Below are positions 1 through 10,375 of a DNA stretch of 64,000 nucleotides, piece by piece. The DNA lies in contig NC_079891.1 of NCBI RefSeq assembly GCF_024868665.1, positions 11,389,573 to 11,453,572 on the forward strand, written 5' to 3'. Position 1 is the stretch's first letter, and every line of letters begins with the position of its first letter. The position numbers and the translations under genes are program-made. The notes under the pieces were generated by a model, which saw only the letters and a list, made by a program, of their open reading frames with translations, was not told where the DNA came from and made no database searches. The stretch comes from Triplophysa rosa. Lineage: Eukaryota > Chordata > Actinopteri > Cypriniformes > Nemacheilidae.

Positions 1-335
1 GACCCACCACATCATTCCACTTCCCCTGGACGTCTCAGTGAGCCGCAGATATTTCTAAAAGAGCAAATGTCCTCTCCCAGCCGATTCCCCTGATGAAGTC
101 CCTGGACGGGACGAGGAGACCTTGAGTGGCTTGCCGCCGGCGGTCACAGAGAGACCGTCCTGCAGGCTAGAGCCCCTGCCACTAGACGTTTATACACTTA
201 TAAGTGGAGTCTCTTCTCATCTTGGTGTTCTTCCCGAAGGGAGAACCCACGGAGTTGCCCGATCAGGTCAGCATTGGTCTTCCTACAGGAGGGACTCGAG
301 AGCAACCTACATCATAGCAAAAAACATCTAATACG
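1..335 (+). mobile_element. DIRS retrotransposon fragment (copy F)
   Basis: Bases 18-90 resemble the leader downstream of the terminal repeat of the DIRS copy at 25.4 kb (shared wording around cttcccctgg-cgtctc and cttctaaaagag). Bases 200-305 match, in sense orientation, the N-terminal part of the DIRS tyrosine recombinase seen on the minus strand near 10.05-10.15 kb (ctggtgttcttccc, gagagcaacct). Leader and recombinase are normally about 4 kb apart, so this is an internally deleted, truncated copy that runs off the left edge. No intact reading frame remains. Confidence 0.6.
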
Positions 336-1429
336 CACAGCACTATTAATTCATTCGAATGTTTTTTTTTTTCCCACGGCGCGGTGACACAGGCCTGCAC
401 TTATAAGTGTTGTAGGTACTAGATGTTTTTTTGGTATGACAGCTGAACTTCAAGGAATTTAAACAGGCATCATTTAAAACATGCATTCATAACATAGTGC
501 AGCACTTCGTATAAAAATTGGCTCATAATCATAATGAATGACGTACGCGGGGCTGATTTAAACACATATGAGCCGCTCTCGTGATACCATAAGCGAATTG
601 GTCTGCGCACTGCGCGCGTGAAGTTAAACACACCTTATCAACCTCAAACCGAACATTACGATGGATTCTATTGTGCTGAGAAAGATCGCTTTGTTTATAT
701 TTTCTTAAAAGCAGTCACAGTGTAATGATGATAGCGTGCTCGGGTGCGGATGGTAATGTACAGTGTAAGAGCAGGTCAGCGGCGGAGTGGGGACAATCGC
801 GCTCCGGCATGTTTCAGGGCAAGCTAGAGATACAGGCTCTCCAATGCTTTAGTTTGTTCGTCTGTTAACTTATCAGAGATGCAGAACACCACACAACAAC
901 TTTTCGGTATTGCACCAGGCACAGTCATCGTGATCATTACAAAGAGCTATGGCCAAGCGCCTGACAAGGTCTACACACGTTCGTTCGAATAAACGGATAT
1001 GACGTTTTTGTGGGCTTTCCCAGTAATACAGACGCTCGTCGACACCCACTAATTAACATGTAATTTGCATGACTGTGAACAAGAAAATGAAAACGAAAAT
1101 GAAATAAAAGAGAAGAGAAAATAAAATAAAATGAAAATCAAAGTTTACATTTTAATTTGAATTCTGTCAGTATTATTGCGTGAACATTAATAAAACCTTT
1201 GTAAAAAATGTTTTTACAATTTCTTTTTCACATTTGCCTTTTCATTTTCATATTGGCAGTCTTGCCTCGAGATTTTAGTGAAAATGAAATGTCAAATCAC
1301 CAATTGCATTTTCTTTTTCAATTTGACAGGGACAACGCATTGTCAGTGTAAAAATGAAAATGAAAATAAAATAATTTCAGTTTATTTTTCATTTTGGCAC
1401 ATATTGTGCACGCAGTTGTGTATAATGAA
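336..1429. other. No gene; unclassified and A/T-rich sequence
   Basis: Nothing codes here. Bases 360-1020 look like mixed-composition repeat debris without a recognisable domain. Bases 1080-1430 are low-complexity runs of gaaaatgaaaa and its complement, which give spurious short ORFs rich in Phe, Tyr and Lys. Confidence 0.6.
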
Positions 1430-1894
1430 ATTGCTAATAGTGTTGTTTTTGGTGGCCTGTTTTAATTTTAGTTTTAGTCTAGTCTTTGTGTCAAGCTGTC
1501 ATTTTAGTTTTTATTAGTTTTAGCCACGTTCATACTCATTTTAGTCTAGTCAAGTTTCAGTCGACTAAAAGTCTGAGCATTTTAGTCTTATTTTAGTCAG
1601 AATTATCCATCACTATTTTCGTCTAGTTTTAGTCGACGAAAACTGATGACATTTTAGTCTAGTTTTAGTCAATGAAAATTGTATTTTAGTCTCTTTTTAG
1701 TAATGCAATTCTATTTAACCCAGTCAATATAGTATAAGTACCTAGTAGTATAGACAAAACCAACATTTTCTTTTAGCCAAACCCATTTCAAACAAGGTTA
1801 TCTTATTATATTATTGTTACCTTATAGACTCAAGAATACATCCATTCCAGACACGGAAGATGCTCTGATTTGAATTTACGGCCATCGATAGGGG

Positions 1895-2000
1895 TGGGAA
1901 TCTCTAGGCACGACATGATGTGATTCGATTACGATTCAGAGGGCTGCGATGCGATGATAAAACGATTCTCGATGCATATTTTTCCTATACAAATTTTTTT
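1895..2000. repeat. gattcgattacgattc-type repeat fragment
   Basis: Short degenerate tandem-like motif (gattcgattac, gattcagagg, cgatgcgatga, cgattctcgatgc) resembling interspersed repeats common in fish. Its boundaries are not resolvable and it has no coding content. Confidence 0.4.
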
Positions 2001-2019
2001 TTTTTTGCTGTGTGACTAT

Positions 2020-2328
2020 TATGGGGCAGTTGTGGCCTAATATGGGGCAGTTGTGGCCTAATGGTTAGAGAGTCGGACTCATGACCAGAAGGTTGCCGGT
2101 TCGATTCCCAGGGCCGGCGGGTAACAACTGAGGTAACAACTGAGGTGCCCTTGAGCAAGGCACCTTACCCCTACTTGCTCCCCGGGCGCTGCAGTGATAG
2201 CTGCCCACTGCTCCGGGGGTACGTGTGTTCACTACTCTCTGGATGGGTTAAATGCAGAGGTCACATTTCATTGCCTTGTACATGTGCAATGACAATAAAT
2301 TGAATCTAAATCTAAATCTAAATCTAAA
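2020..2328 (+). mobile_element. tRNA-derived SINE (V-SINE/HE1-like)
   Basis: The head carries an RNA polymerase III internal promoter: box A tggcctaatgg at 2054-2064 and box B ggttcgattcc at 2098-2108, about 34 bp apart as in tRNA genes. A central block (gcccttgagcaaggcacctt, about 2147-2166) matches the conserved core of V-SINE/HE1-type fish SINEs. The 3' tail is a (tctaaa)n microsatellite at 2303-2328. The 5' end is tandemly duplicated: the same 21 bp occupies 2020-2040 and 2041-2061. A 12-bp direct duplication (gtaacaactgag) lies at 2121-2144. It sits inside the hAT-like element, so it is younger than that element. Confidence 0.85.
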
Positions 2329-2811
2329 ATCAAAGTATTTGTCATAACTCAGACCGATTTTACTTCCAATATCCTTTATTAATAAAACAAATGGAAGTGA
2401 TTTCGCAAGTCAACTGGAAGGTTACAAATGAAAAATGAAAAAATGAAAAAATATTTCATTTTTTAAATTGATTTATTATTTTTTGTGTCCATTTTTTATT
2501 TTATTTTATTTTTATTTTTTTATTATTTTATTTTATTTATCATTTCCTTTTATTTTTTACATTTATTTATTTATATGTTTATTTATTTTTTATATTGATT
2601 TATTTTCGCATGTATTTATTTCCACTTTTATTGATTTATTCTTGAATTTATTCTTACTTTTCTGTGTCTTGTATGATAATTAGATGGGTTGGTCTTGCCT
2701 ACTATTGGTTCAGCGTAGATTGAAGCGTTTGATCGATTACTCTTGACTTGTTTTGGACTAACGTCACGTCACTCACTGATCGTTTGCTTCGTGTATAACG
2801 TTAAGTAACTA

Positions 2812-3000
2812 TGGCGGGCGCACAATTAGCTAGAGAGTTACAGCATTTAGCCAATGAAGTCGATAACCATGCATCAAATGACTGTGTCATTTAGATTAGG
2901 TGCGCTTATTGATGTTTTATTACAGATTGACGGTGAGATAAATGACAAAGTTCTTCAAAATCTGTGCGAGTCAGAGGGTGCTAAAGTGGTGACCAAGTTC
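2812..3000 (+). pseudogene. Left-arm copy of small ORF (frameshifted)
   Basis: This starts MAGAQLARELQHLANE like the right-arm ORF, then is broken near 2883-2890 (atgactgtgtcatttag in place of the intact reading) and lacks about 30 bp near 2962. It is the mirror image of the ORF at 3695-3925. No function can be assigned. Confidence 0.55.
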
Positions 3001-3694
3001 CGGTTACAGGTCCTCTGCCAAAGAGGTGCATGAACGACCTCACCAGATTCGTCGATTCTGAAAGCACAAGACGACTTGATATTAAGATGTCTAATAAACA
3101 CAGACTTTCTTGTTACATGATTTTGACATTTTTGTTAAGATTGCAAATTATTGGTATGATCGCCCGTAACGGCTGAAGCGAGGTGAAAAAATAAAGCGAT
3201 TTGACACGGGATTCGTACCCATGCAATAAAGCGAGGCAGCGTGTCACTGCGGTAACAATCACACTAAGCTATTTTGCAAAGTTAGCTGCTGTGGATCTTT
3301 GCAATAATATCAAGATGTCACACAACAATATGCAGCTGGATGAATCAAGGGAATATGCCCGTCTTAACTTGTGACCTCTGTGTTATTTATCTCTTATGAA
3401 ATGTAGTTTACGAGTACCGTTTAGTAACCACGTCTTTTTAGAAGGAATGGTTTCCATTTGATGGCCCCTGTAGTGAAAGAACGATGCTCATTACTACCGT
3501 GTTAACTTGTGACTTAAGTTCACTATGTCTCAATTCATTTACATTATGTTACATCATGTTACATTAAATCTTTACGCTTTTTCTAACCGGAAGGCTGCTT
3601 ATAACTATCACTTTGATAAAGCGTTAGCTTGCGACTTCGGTTTACAAGCTCATCTGTGTAGTTAAACCTTATTACATTTTGAGCTTCATGATTT

Positions 3695-3925
3695 TCACCA
3701 GTTGAACTGTAACACCACCATAGCACCCTCTGACTCGCACAGACTTTGAATGTGCTGCAAAGAGGCTAACAACTGAGGAAGAACTTTATAATTTATCTCG
3801 CCGTCAATCTGTAATAAATCATCAATAAGTGCATCTAATCTGAATGACACATAGTCATTTGATGCATGGTTATCGACTTCATTGGCTAAATGCTGTAACT
3901 CTCTAGCTAATTGTGCGCCCGCCAT
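3695..3925 (-). CDS. 76-aa ORF in right arm of foldback, unknown function
   Basis: An open frame of 76 codons starting MAGAQLARELQ, acidic and probably helical (LANEVDNHASNDY, ALIDDLLQIDG, LLASLQHIQSLCE). No signal peptide or membrane segment is visible. The strict sequence matches of both arms centre on this start, which argues that it was once the N-terminus of a longer, probably transposon-encoded, protein. I have a weak recollection of similar N-termini on fish integrase-core transposon proteins but cannot confirm it. The frame ends where homology between the arms ends, so it is probably truncated. Confidence 0.35.
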   Translation of the reverse strand: MAGAQLARELQHLANEVDNHASNDYVSFRLDALIDDLLQIDGEINYKVLPQLLASLQHIQSLCESEGAMVVLQFNW

Positions 3926-6358
3926 AGTTAACGTTATACACGAAGCAAACGACCAGTGAGTGACGTGACGTTAGTCCAAAACAAGTCAAGTGTAATCGAT
4001 CAAACGCTTCAATCTACGCTGAACCAATAGTAGGCAAGACCAACCCATCTAATTATCATACAAGTCACAGAAAAGTAAGAATAAATTCAAGAATAAATAA
4101 ATAAAAGTGGAAATAAATACATGCGATAATAAATAAATATAAAAATAAATAAACGTATAAATAAATAAATGTAAATATAAAAGGAAATGATAAATAAAAT
4201 AATCTAAAAATAAAAAATAATAATAATTAAAAATAATTAAAAAATGGACACAAAAAATAATAAATCAATTTAAAAAATGAAAAGAAAAGTTAAAGCTAAG
4301 ATCAATAATAGCTAAAATGAATTATTTTGTTTTATCAAACCATTCATTCCTTTATTTATTTTCATATTATTACATTTATTCGTTTATATATTTATTTATT
4401 TATACATTTATTTATTTATAATTTTTGCAGGTTTAGTCCTCGATACGTTGACAACCATATTTCGTCATAATTTTCGTTGACGAAAGCAACACTAATTGCT
4501 AATCTGGTTTTCATTTTCATCGTTTAATTTATTTATTTAAATTTGGCAGGATTTTCCTCCCATATACTGTATACACAGTAGCCAATGTAAGAGAAAACAA
4601 TGTTTTTTTACTTTTGTTTGGAAAAATTATGTTCAACGCAAGCACTTCAAATTATTTAAATTTATGCTCTGTTCTCTGAGTTATGGTAAGAAAGTAAAGA
4701 GTAAATGGCGTCTCTCTGGTCTGACTGTTTACCATCAAGCATGGAAAGACTGTTTACAGGAATATAAGGCTGGAATTGTTGCTGCCAGATCAGATTACTT
4801 TGAGATAATTAGCAACAATCAAAGAATTCCGATACAATTATTTAGTACTATTAACAAACTGCTGAATTATAATAATTGCTCACAGTATGTTGCCTCAACA
4901 CATCTCTGTAATAAGTTCCTTGATTTTTTTGCTACCAAGATTGAAAATGTACACAAGTCTATCAGTGCTTCTACTTCATCATTGTCGTCTTATGTGAATA
5001 TTTCATGCTACACTGGTATTACTTTTTCAAATTTCTGTACAATTGACACAAATATTCTTCAGAAAGAGGTTTCTCAGATGAAAGCAGCCACTTCATTATT
5101 TGATCCTATACCCACAGGGTTGTTTCAATCATGCTTTGCTGTTTTTTGTCCAGTTGTTTTGACTATTATAAACGAGACCCTTTGTTCTGGGGTAGTACCA
5201 CCCCTATTAAAATTGCTGCAGTCACTTCTGTCCCAAAAAAGTTGAATGTTGATTATGGAAACCTTGCAAATTTTTGCCCCATATCCAATCTCCCATTTCT
5301 TTCGAAGATTTTGGAGTGGGTTGTCGCCTCCCAGCTCATTTCTCATTTAACTGCGAACAATCTTTTTGAGCCTTTGCAATAGGGTTTCCATAAACTCCAC
5401 AGTACTGAAACAGCATTGGTTAAAGTCACTAATGACCTGTTAATTGCTTCTGATAGTGGCTGTCTTTCAGTTTTGATACTCCTTGACCTCAGTAAAGCTT
5501 TTGATACAGTAGATCATTCTGTTTTAATTACTCGTCTAGAAAACGTCTTTGGGGTCTCTGGTATTTCTCTTAATTGGTTTAAGTCTCATCTCACCGATCG
5601 TACACAGTTTGTTGCAATGAGTGGTTTTAAGTCTGATGTTGGTGTTGTGAAATCTGGAGTCCCTCAGGGATCAATTCTGGGACCCTTACTTTTTAACATC
5701 TATACCTTTCCACTTGGTCAGCTTTTGAAGTCTCTTGGTCTAAAATTTCATTTTTACGCGGATGATACTCAGATTTATATACATTCGAAGCCCAATGATT
5801 GTGTACCTGTTGATTTTCTTTCTAACTGTATTTCTACGGTAAAGGAATGGATGTCGCAAAATTTTCGCGAAATTTTCTCTCAACAGTAATAAGACTGAGG
5901 TAATGCTTATCGGTTCTCCCCATCATTTATGTAAGGCTGTGTCGGTCAACATAACTGTCGACGGCTCCACCACAGTTTCAAACTAAACTCAGAAATTTGG
6001 GGGTGGTTTTTGATGCCAATTTAACTTTTGAGCCACATGTTCAAAACACTGTTAAAACATCGTTCTTTCATTTTAGAAATATCAGTAGATTATGGCTGAC
6101 GTGCTCTGTCGCTGAGAAATTGATTAACACCTTTGTGTTTTCCCGTATCGACTATTGTAATGCGTTGTTGGCTGGGGTCTCTAACAAATTGCAGGTTGTG
6201 CAAAATTCTGCTGCCAGAATCCTGACAAGATCTAGGCTAAGTGATCATATCACACCTATTTTGGAGTCTTTGCATTGGCTCCCTGTAAGGTTTACGGTTG
6301 ATTTTGAAATCGTAATGCTTACTTACAAGTCTTTGCATGGGTTGGCACCTCAATATCT

Positions 6359-7021
6359 CAACTCAACTCAACTCAACTTTATTTATATAGCGCTTTTACA
6401 ATTTTCATTGTTACAATGCAGCTGCACATGAGACACATTGACTACAAGCAAAACAATCAAAGTTGTACCTGCAAAAACAAGAAAAGGTTGAAACACAGAA
6501 GACAGACACACCCACACACAAAACACTCCACACACACAACACGCACCAACACACACAGACACAGAGACACACACACACACGGATGCGCACGCACGCACAC
6601 ACACACAACACACACACACACACACGTACGTACACAGACAAGTACGCACACACACACACGCTCAGTGAGAGCACACATTTAGGATAAAGGAGAGAGAAGC
6701 ACAGGTCAAATATAACAGATAATAAATTCCTATATGCAATATTAATTAAGTAAAACTTATTCTAAAGCAGCCCCCCGGCCAGGGCAAAAACAGTATGCAA
6801 ACGGTGGCGAGGAACCCAAAACTCTAATCGAGAAAAAAAACCTCAGGAGAACCCAGGCCCAACCAGTGGATTCCAGTTCCCCTCTGGCAAAAGCTGCTGC
6901 CTCTGCACAAGCTCCAGAGAGCTTGCACAACAAGGCTAAATAAAATAAATAAACTTACTAGTAAAATAAATTATAGTTTAAGATTATCATTAATAATCTA
7001 ATAGCAAAGCATTCCATATCT
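6359..7021 (-). mobile_element. 5'-truncated LINE 3' end inserted in LINE-1, TSD AATATCT
   Basis: The minus strand reads as the 3'UTR of the L2 LINE at 10376-15398, ending in gcgctatataaataaagt-like sequence and a (ttgag)n tail (6359-6375 as complement). Flanks AATATCT at 6352-6358 and 7022-7028 are a 7-bp target duplication. Removing it restores the LINE frame Ala-Pro-Gln-Tyr-Leu-Ser-Glu. It contains a long CA microsatellite. Confidence 0.8.
6505..6662. repeat. (CA)n microsatellite
   Basis: Imperfect CA/TG tract with cg interruptions inside the LINE 3'UTR insertion. The same tract, at different lengths, lies at equivalent places in the copies near 10.57, 39.55 and 55.53 kb, so it is ancestral to the family rather than a new expansion. 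It creates meaningless His-Thr and Val-Cys ORFs on both strands. Confidence 0.9.
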
Positions 7022-7398
7022 AATATCTATCTGAGCTTTTAATTCCCTATAATCCAGTGCGTGACCTTCGCTCATCCGAAACTGGTCTTTTAATTATTCC
7101 ATCAACCCGGTTGAGATCGATTGGTGATAGGGCTTTCTCTTCTTTAGCTCCAAAATTATGGAATGCTTTGCCGAATGAGATAAGGCAGTCTAAATCTCTT
7201 AGCACTTTTAAATCTTGTCTTAAAACACATTTATTTATGGTAGCTTTTACTTGATTTTTGTATTCTATATTTGTATGTTTTATTTTTATTGTTTAATTGC
7301 ACAACTGTGGATTGTTTTTATACTGAATTTTACTTGTAAAGTGCTTTGAGATGCACTTTAAAGGTGCTATAGAAAAATAAAGTTTATTATTATTATTA

Positions 7399-8061
7399 AA
7401 GTCTCTAAAGATTGTTGCGACCCTACCACCTCGACCAACTGGACGTGGCTCATGCATATAACAGTAGCTTGGTGGTGTACACTCATTTAGACCGTAATAA
7501 TCATTTGGTTTAAGCCAGGTTTCGGTAAAGCAGAGTATGTCAGAACTATTGGGTAACACTTTACTTGAAGGGGTATTCATAAGACTGACATGACACATTG
7601 GACATTGGTAATGTCAAGTTGTCATAACAAAGACACTGACAGGTTATGATGTATTGCTTTATGTCAAGTTGTCATAACAAAGACAACTTAAACAATGTCA
7701 TGTTTGCAATAAAAATGACATAAATCAGCAAATGACACTTACTGACAGTTGTCATAAACATGCATAAAATCTCCTTCATATTCATGACATGTGTCATGTC
7801 ATGTCATGATTATGAAGGTGTCATGTCAGTCTTATGAACACCCCTTCAAGTAAAGTGTTACCAACTGTTGTCTGTGATCATTTCATTTACAATAACTGCC
7901 TTTGAATTTAGTGATCTAATATTAAGTAGCCCGAACTTTAAGAGTTGGTTTTGCTCATTAATTACATTGACTGCAGGTTTAATCACGATAAGGTTTTTTC
8001 TCTGACTTTTACCAAAATTATTATTTTGTTTTATTATTCGGGGGACAGACACAGTCTCCAT
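7399..8061 (-). pseudogene. LINE-2 ORF2 N-terminus (endonuclease fragment)
   Basis: The frame runs from MET near 8061 (LLNIRSLNSKAVIVNEM) across the MITE to DILCFTETWLKPNDYYGL and ends at VATIFRDF by the LINE-1 junction. The N-R-S-L and TETWL blocks are the conserved start of apurinic-type LINE endonucleases, which nick target DNA. Catalytic C-terminal blocks (GDFN, SDH) are absent here. The MITE and LINE-1 insertions inactivate it. Confidence 0.75.
7552..7862. mobile_element. 311-bp hAT-type MITE, 45-bp TIRs, TSD AACTRTTG
   Basis: The terminal inverted repeats are 7552-7596 and 7818-7862, starting GGTAACACTTTACTTGAAG and differing at a single internal position. The flanks AACTATTG (7544-7551) and AACTGTTG (7863-7870) are an 8-bp target duplication with one mismatch, as for hAT. 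The interior consists of repeated tgacat/gtcataac motifs and has no coding capacity. It lies within the LINE-2 endonuclease frame. Confidence 0.85.
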
Positions 8062-8135
8062 GCATTTGGAAGCAGTAACATTTTAACAGTAGAGTGAGAG
8101 GAACACAGACTATGGTTAAAGTTTTGACTTACTAG

Positions 8136-8640
8136 TCAAATGGTGCATAGCGTCTTTGAGATGTTGTCAGACAGAAGATCCGATGCTGATGGGTGCAGGC
8201 CGTCGGGGCGGAAAAGCCTAGGTTGCTCCCAGAACTGATCAAAATTATTAACAAAGAGCAGCTTCTGTTCAATACACCATGACATTAACCATTGATAAAG
8301 CGCAAATAGTCTACTGAACTTTTCATTCCCTCGTCGGTCGGTAGGAAGTGGCCCTGGTCCGATGATCCTCACCGTGGGCGATGCATTGCGTACAGTCTTG
8401 ATCAGACTCCTGAAGTCCTTCGTCAGGATCTCTGACTGCCCGTCCTGACGTCATTCACCCCCGCGTGCAGCACGACAGCTCCGAGGTCCATCAGGATCGC
8501 AGGTACCTGCGCAGAGACATCAAGAACATGGGCGCTAGGAAAACAGTGAGTGCTCACCTTACCTTGAGTGGAAAAAGTGCGTACATTCTGGGCGACTGAG
8601 TCTCCGATGACCACAGCGTTGCAGGAGTGAAGTCTATTTG
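8136..8640 (-). pseudogene. LINE-2 ORF1: SGNH-hydrolase (esterase) domain, frameshifted
   Basis: Two frames on the minus strand make one SGNH hydrolase. The first (8614-8423) has VIGDSVAQNV with the GDS nucleophile motif and HAGVNDVR (block III, Asn). The second (8372-8136) has the DGLHPS block V with catalytic Asp and His. A frameshift near 8400-8425 joins them. An esterase in ORF1 is established for L2/CR1 LINEs such as zebrafish ZfL2. Here the GDS serine motif is intact, unlike the copy at 14.7 kb. Confidence 0.8.
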
Positions 8641-8755
8641 GGCTGGTCGTGTTCTCGAAGCCTGGCCTCTGTGCAGAGAAAGTAGATGTGGTAGGAGTAT
8701 TACAATCAAGTCAAAAACTTACTGCGGATTTGCGAGCGTCAGCCCGGGATGTTTC

Positions 8756-9060
8756 CAGGGGGTTTGAACTTGAGAACCTATCATCTCTGATTGTACTTTT
8801 CAAAGGTCAATGAATTTGGCAAATGTCAAGGCATGCCAGTCTCCGCCCCGGGCATACGGGTATACAAGGAAGAGGGCGTGCCCATTCATTCACCTTTTGG
8901 GCTGAGGAACCTGAAAGGCCTTCTCGGTCACTGCAGCGGACGGCAAAGCGTTTTGACATTAAGGACATAACCTCTCATTCCCTCCATCAGGGAACAGAGG
9001 TTACATCCGTAACCGAGACGTTCCCTTTCTGTCGGTCTCTCAACGTTGCGTCGAGACAGA
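8756..9060. repeat. DIRS-A terminal repeat region
   Basis: Bases 8756-8915 match the terminal repeat of DIRS-C at 25185-25320 (gagaacc, aaatttgcatgcc-like, actccgcccc, gggtatacaagg, ttcattcacctttt). Downstream, 9000-9055 carry a near-palindrome, GTTACATCCGTAAC, then the block ttccctttctgtcggtctct that begins DIRS-C and ends DIRS-D. DIRS termini are inverted repeats with an internal complementary region. Confidence 0.65.
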
Positions 9061-9507
9061 ATGGGGTCCCAATACGAAACGACACAGCACTGAGTCACGT
9101 CACGAAATCCAACGGAGCGACACTGACTGGCCTGGGCGAGTCACAAGTAAGCGTTACCGCGAATCGTAACCTTCCAGTGGTGTAGTAAGGCATCGGTTTG
9201 AGTGAAACGACGAGAGGCTCTTACCAACGGCCATACAGGCGGTGGCCTTCCTACTCTAGAGACAATATAGCCGCCCGGCACTGTAAGGAACACTGGGAAG
9301 CAATACCCTCTCGTCTGACCACATCTGCCGTAGGGAGATCATTCATGGAATACCCACACGGTGTCACCAGTGGGGAGATCTCATGGGTGGGGGCCCAACC
9401 AGGGGTGCGCAGAAGCGTTGGAGTCCACCGAGGGGAGGACACAGGTTCACCAGCAGGGGAACCAAGAATGAGGAAACATCAGACGGGATGACCCAAGGGG
9501 GGAGTCA

Positions 9508-10319
9508 CTACATGTGGAGCACTAGATCAGGTATAGGGGTTACCTGCTGGTATTGTGCAAGACGCGGGCCGACACTGGCTCTACACGAAGGTTGTAGAAT
9601 CTTGCAAAAGTGTTGGGCATAGCCCAACCCGCAGCTCTGCAGATGTCTGCCAGAGAGGCACCCTGAGCCAGATCTTGGGACAGGTATGCCAGCGTGGTGG
9701 CATCCACGATCCAGTGCGCCAGCCTCTGTTCTTCTGCTGTCCTCCAAAACAGACAAAGAGTTTCTCAGAACTTCTGAAGCTCTGCGTGCGGTCCAAGTAA
9801 AGGCGCAGTGCATGCACTGGACACAACACGGCAGGGGTTGGGTCTTCCTCCCCAGGAGGAGCACCTGCAAGTTCACCACCTGGTCCCTGAAGGTAGTGGT
9901 GGGAACTTTGAGCACGTAGCCGGGCCCACGAGAAAAACATTGAGGTCCCAAGAGGGTACGGAGCAAGGACGGGTAATCTGATGACCAGGTTGTGCTGTCC
10001 GAGAGACTTGTGTTTCGATAGCGGCGACATACACCTTGAGCGTAGAGGGGGAGAGGTTGCTCTCTAACCTTTGCTGGAGAACGGACAGCACAACACCGAT
10101 CGCACAACTTCCCGGTGGGAAGAACACCAGGACAAGAGGATGTGCCACTTGTAGCGATCTAGTGGCTGGAGCTCTGGCCTGAGTGATCGTGCTCACGACC
10201 GCAGGAGGCAGGTCATTCAGCATCTCCTCATCCCGTCCACGAGCCAGACTTGGAGGTTCCAGAGGTCTGGTCTCAGGTGCCACATTGTGCCCTTCCCCTG
10301 AGAAAAAAAGGTCCTTCAT
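9508..10319 (-). pseudogene. DIRS-A tyrosine recombinase remnant
   Basis: Several frames together show the recombinase: LSVLQQRLESNLSPSTLKVYVAA (SAM-like N-domain), VVNLQVLLLG, VCFGGQQKNR, then ADICRAAGWA-like C-terminus in a shifted frame near 9600-9640. Compared with the intact-looking copy in DIRS-D, the stretch carrying the arginine/histidine box (R-H-S-T-R) is missing or scrambled between about 9650 and 9700. At least three frameshifts are needed to read it through, so it is not functional. Confidence 0.75.
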
Positions 10320-10375
10320 CAGTGGTATTGGCCAGAGGGGAGTTGTCGTCAGAAGCGTCAGCTCTGAGAACCAAG

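Larger units (their letters stand above)
2457..4279. repeat. Large foldback (inverted repeat) element with coding arms
   Basis: The left arm (2457 to about 2995) and right arm (about 3705 to 4279) are inverted copies. The outer ends read cattttttaaattgattt and its complement, followed by a/t-rich taaata-type tracts. The inner parts of both arms contain the same promoter-like and coding start (atggcgggcgcacaatt at 2812 on plus; its complement ends at 3925). The left arm has lost about 30 bp relative to the right and differs by small indels. The 700-bp loop (3000-3700) has no recognisable gene. It may be a fish foldback transposon or an inverted duplication of a transposon 5' end. Confidence 0.7.
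1438..4494. mobile_element. hAT-like non-autonomous DNA transposon, TSD ATTGCTAA
   Basis: The element begins TAGTGTTG at 1438 and ends CAACACTA at 4494. Both ends are flanked by the same 8 bp, ATTGCTAA (1430-1437 and 4495-4502). An 8-bp duplication and short TAG-type termini fit the hAT superfamily. The subterminal DNA is rich in tttagtcgac/gacgaaaa motifs (1470-1700, 4430-4480). No transposase is present. It carries later insertions: a SINE at 2020-2328 and a large foldback at 2457-4279. Confidence 0.75.
4664..7255 (+). pseudogene. L2/CR1 LINE ORF2 remnant (reverse transcriptase)
   Basis: Pieces of ORF2 in order: pre-RT linker (4664-5245), RT N-terminal part (5131-5382, other frame, ending in a stop at 5380), RT core (5416-5889), thumb/C-terminal region (5997-6358) and the C-terminal tail after the insertion (7029-7255, ending FKSCLKTHLF). 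In the RT core the LLDLSKAFDTVDH block (residues 22-34), GVPQGS (81-86) and the catalytic YADD (114-117) are intact. Stops and frameshifts at 5247, 5382, 5889 and about 5990 disable it. The product would have copied its own RNA by target-primed reverse transcription. Confidence 0.85.
4661..7398 (+). mobile_element. LINE-1 here: 5'-truncated L2/CR1-clade LINE
   Basis: The sequence starts in the linker between endonuclease and reverse transcriptase and continues to a typical L2 3' end (gtgctttgagatg, ctatagaaaaataaag) with an (att)n tail at 7380-7395. It is inserted into a minus-strand LINE of the same clade, whose endonuclease frame resumes on both sides. It is itself interrupted at 6359-7021 by the 3' end of another LINE. 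Confidence 0.85.
7399..8755 (-). mobile_element. LINE-2: L2/CR1 LINE 5' half (ORF1 and endonuclease)
   Basis: On the minus strand this holds an SGNH-esterase ORF1 followed by the endonuclease start of ORF2, the normal order of an L2 LINE. It is interrupted by a MITE (7552-7862). At 7398/7399 it meets the 3' tail of LINE-1; its endonuclease frame appears to resume left of LINE-1 at about 4660-4590 (minus strand, KLFEVLAL then TLATVY). LINE-1 therefore inserted into this older copy. The right end abuts the DIRS terminus at about 8755. Confidence 0.75.

Noticed and set aside
2054..2108. Possible tRNA gene
   Set aside because: Box A and box B are present, but no cloverleaf with acceptor stem could be formed and the flanks are the SINE core and (tctaaa)n tail.
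1278..2683. Phe/Tyr/Leu-rich ORFs that look like membrane proteins
   Set aside because: They arise from low-complexity A/T-rich DNA and the foldback arm; no start context, conservation or domain.
6383..6687. Overlapping ORFs on both strands rich in His-Thr or Val-Cys
   Set aside because: They are translations of the CA/TG microsatellite in the LINE 3'UTR; the same happens at 10.4-10.65, 39.5-39.77 and 55.5-55.75 kb.
9198..9622. Plus-strand ORFs over the DIRS-A terminal region
   Set aside because: They overlap the DIRS terminus and antisense recombinase and show no domain; shadows of the minus-strand element.
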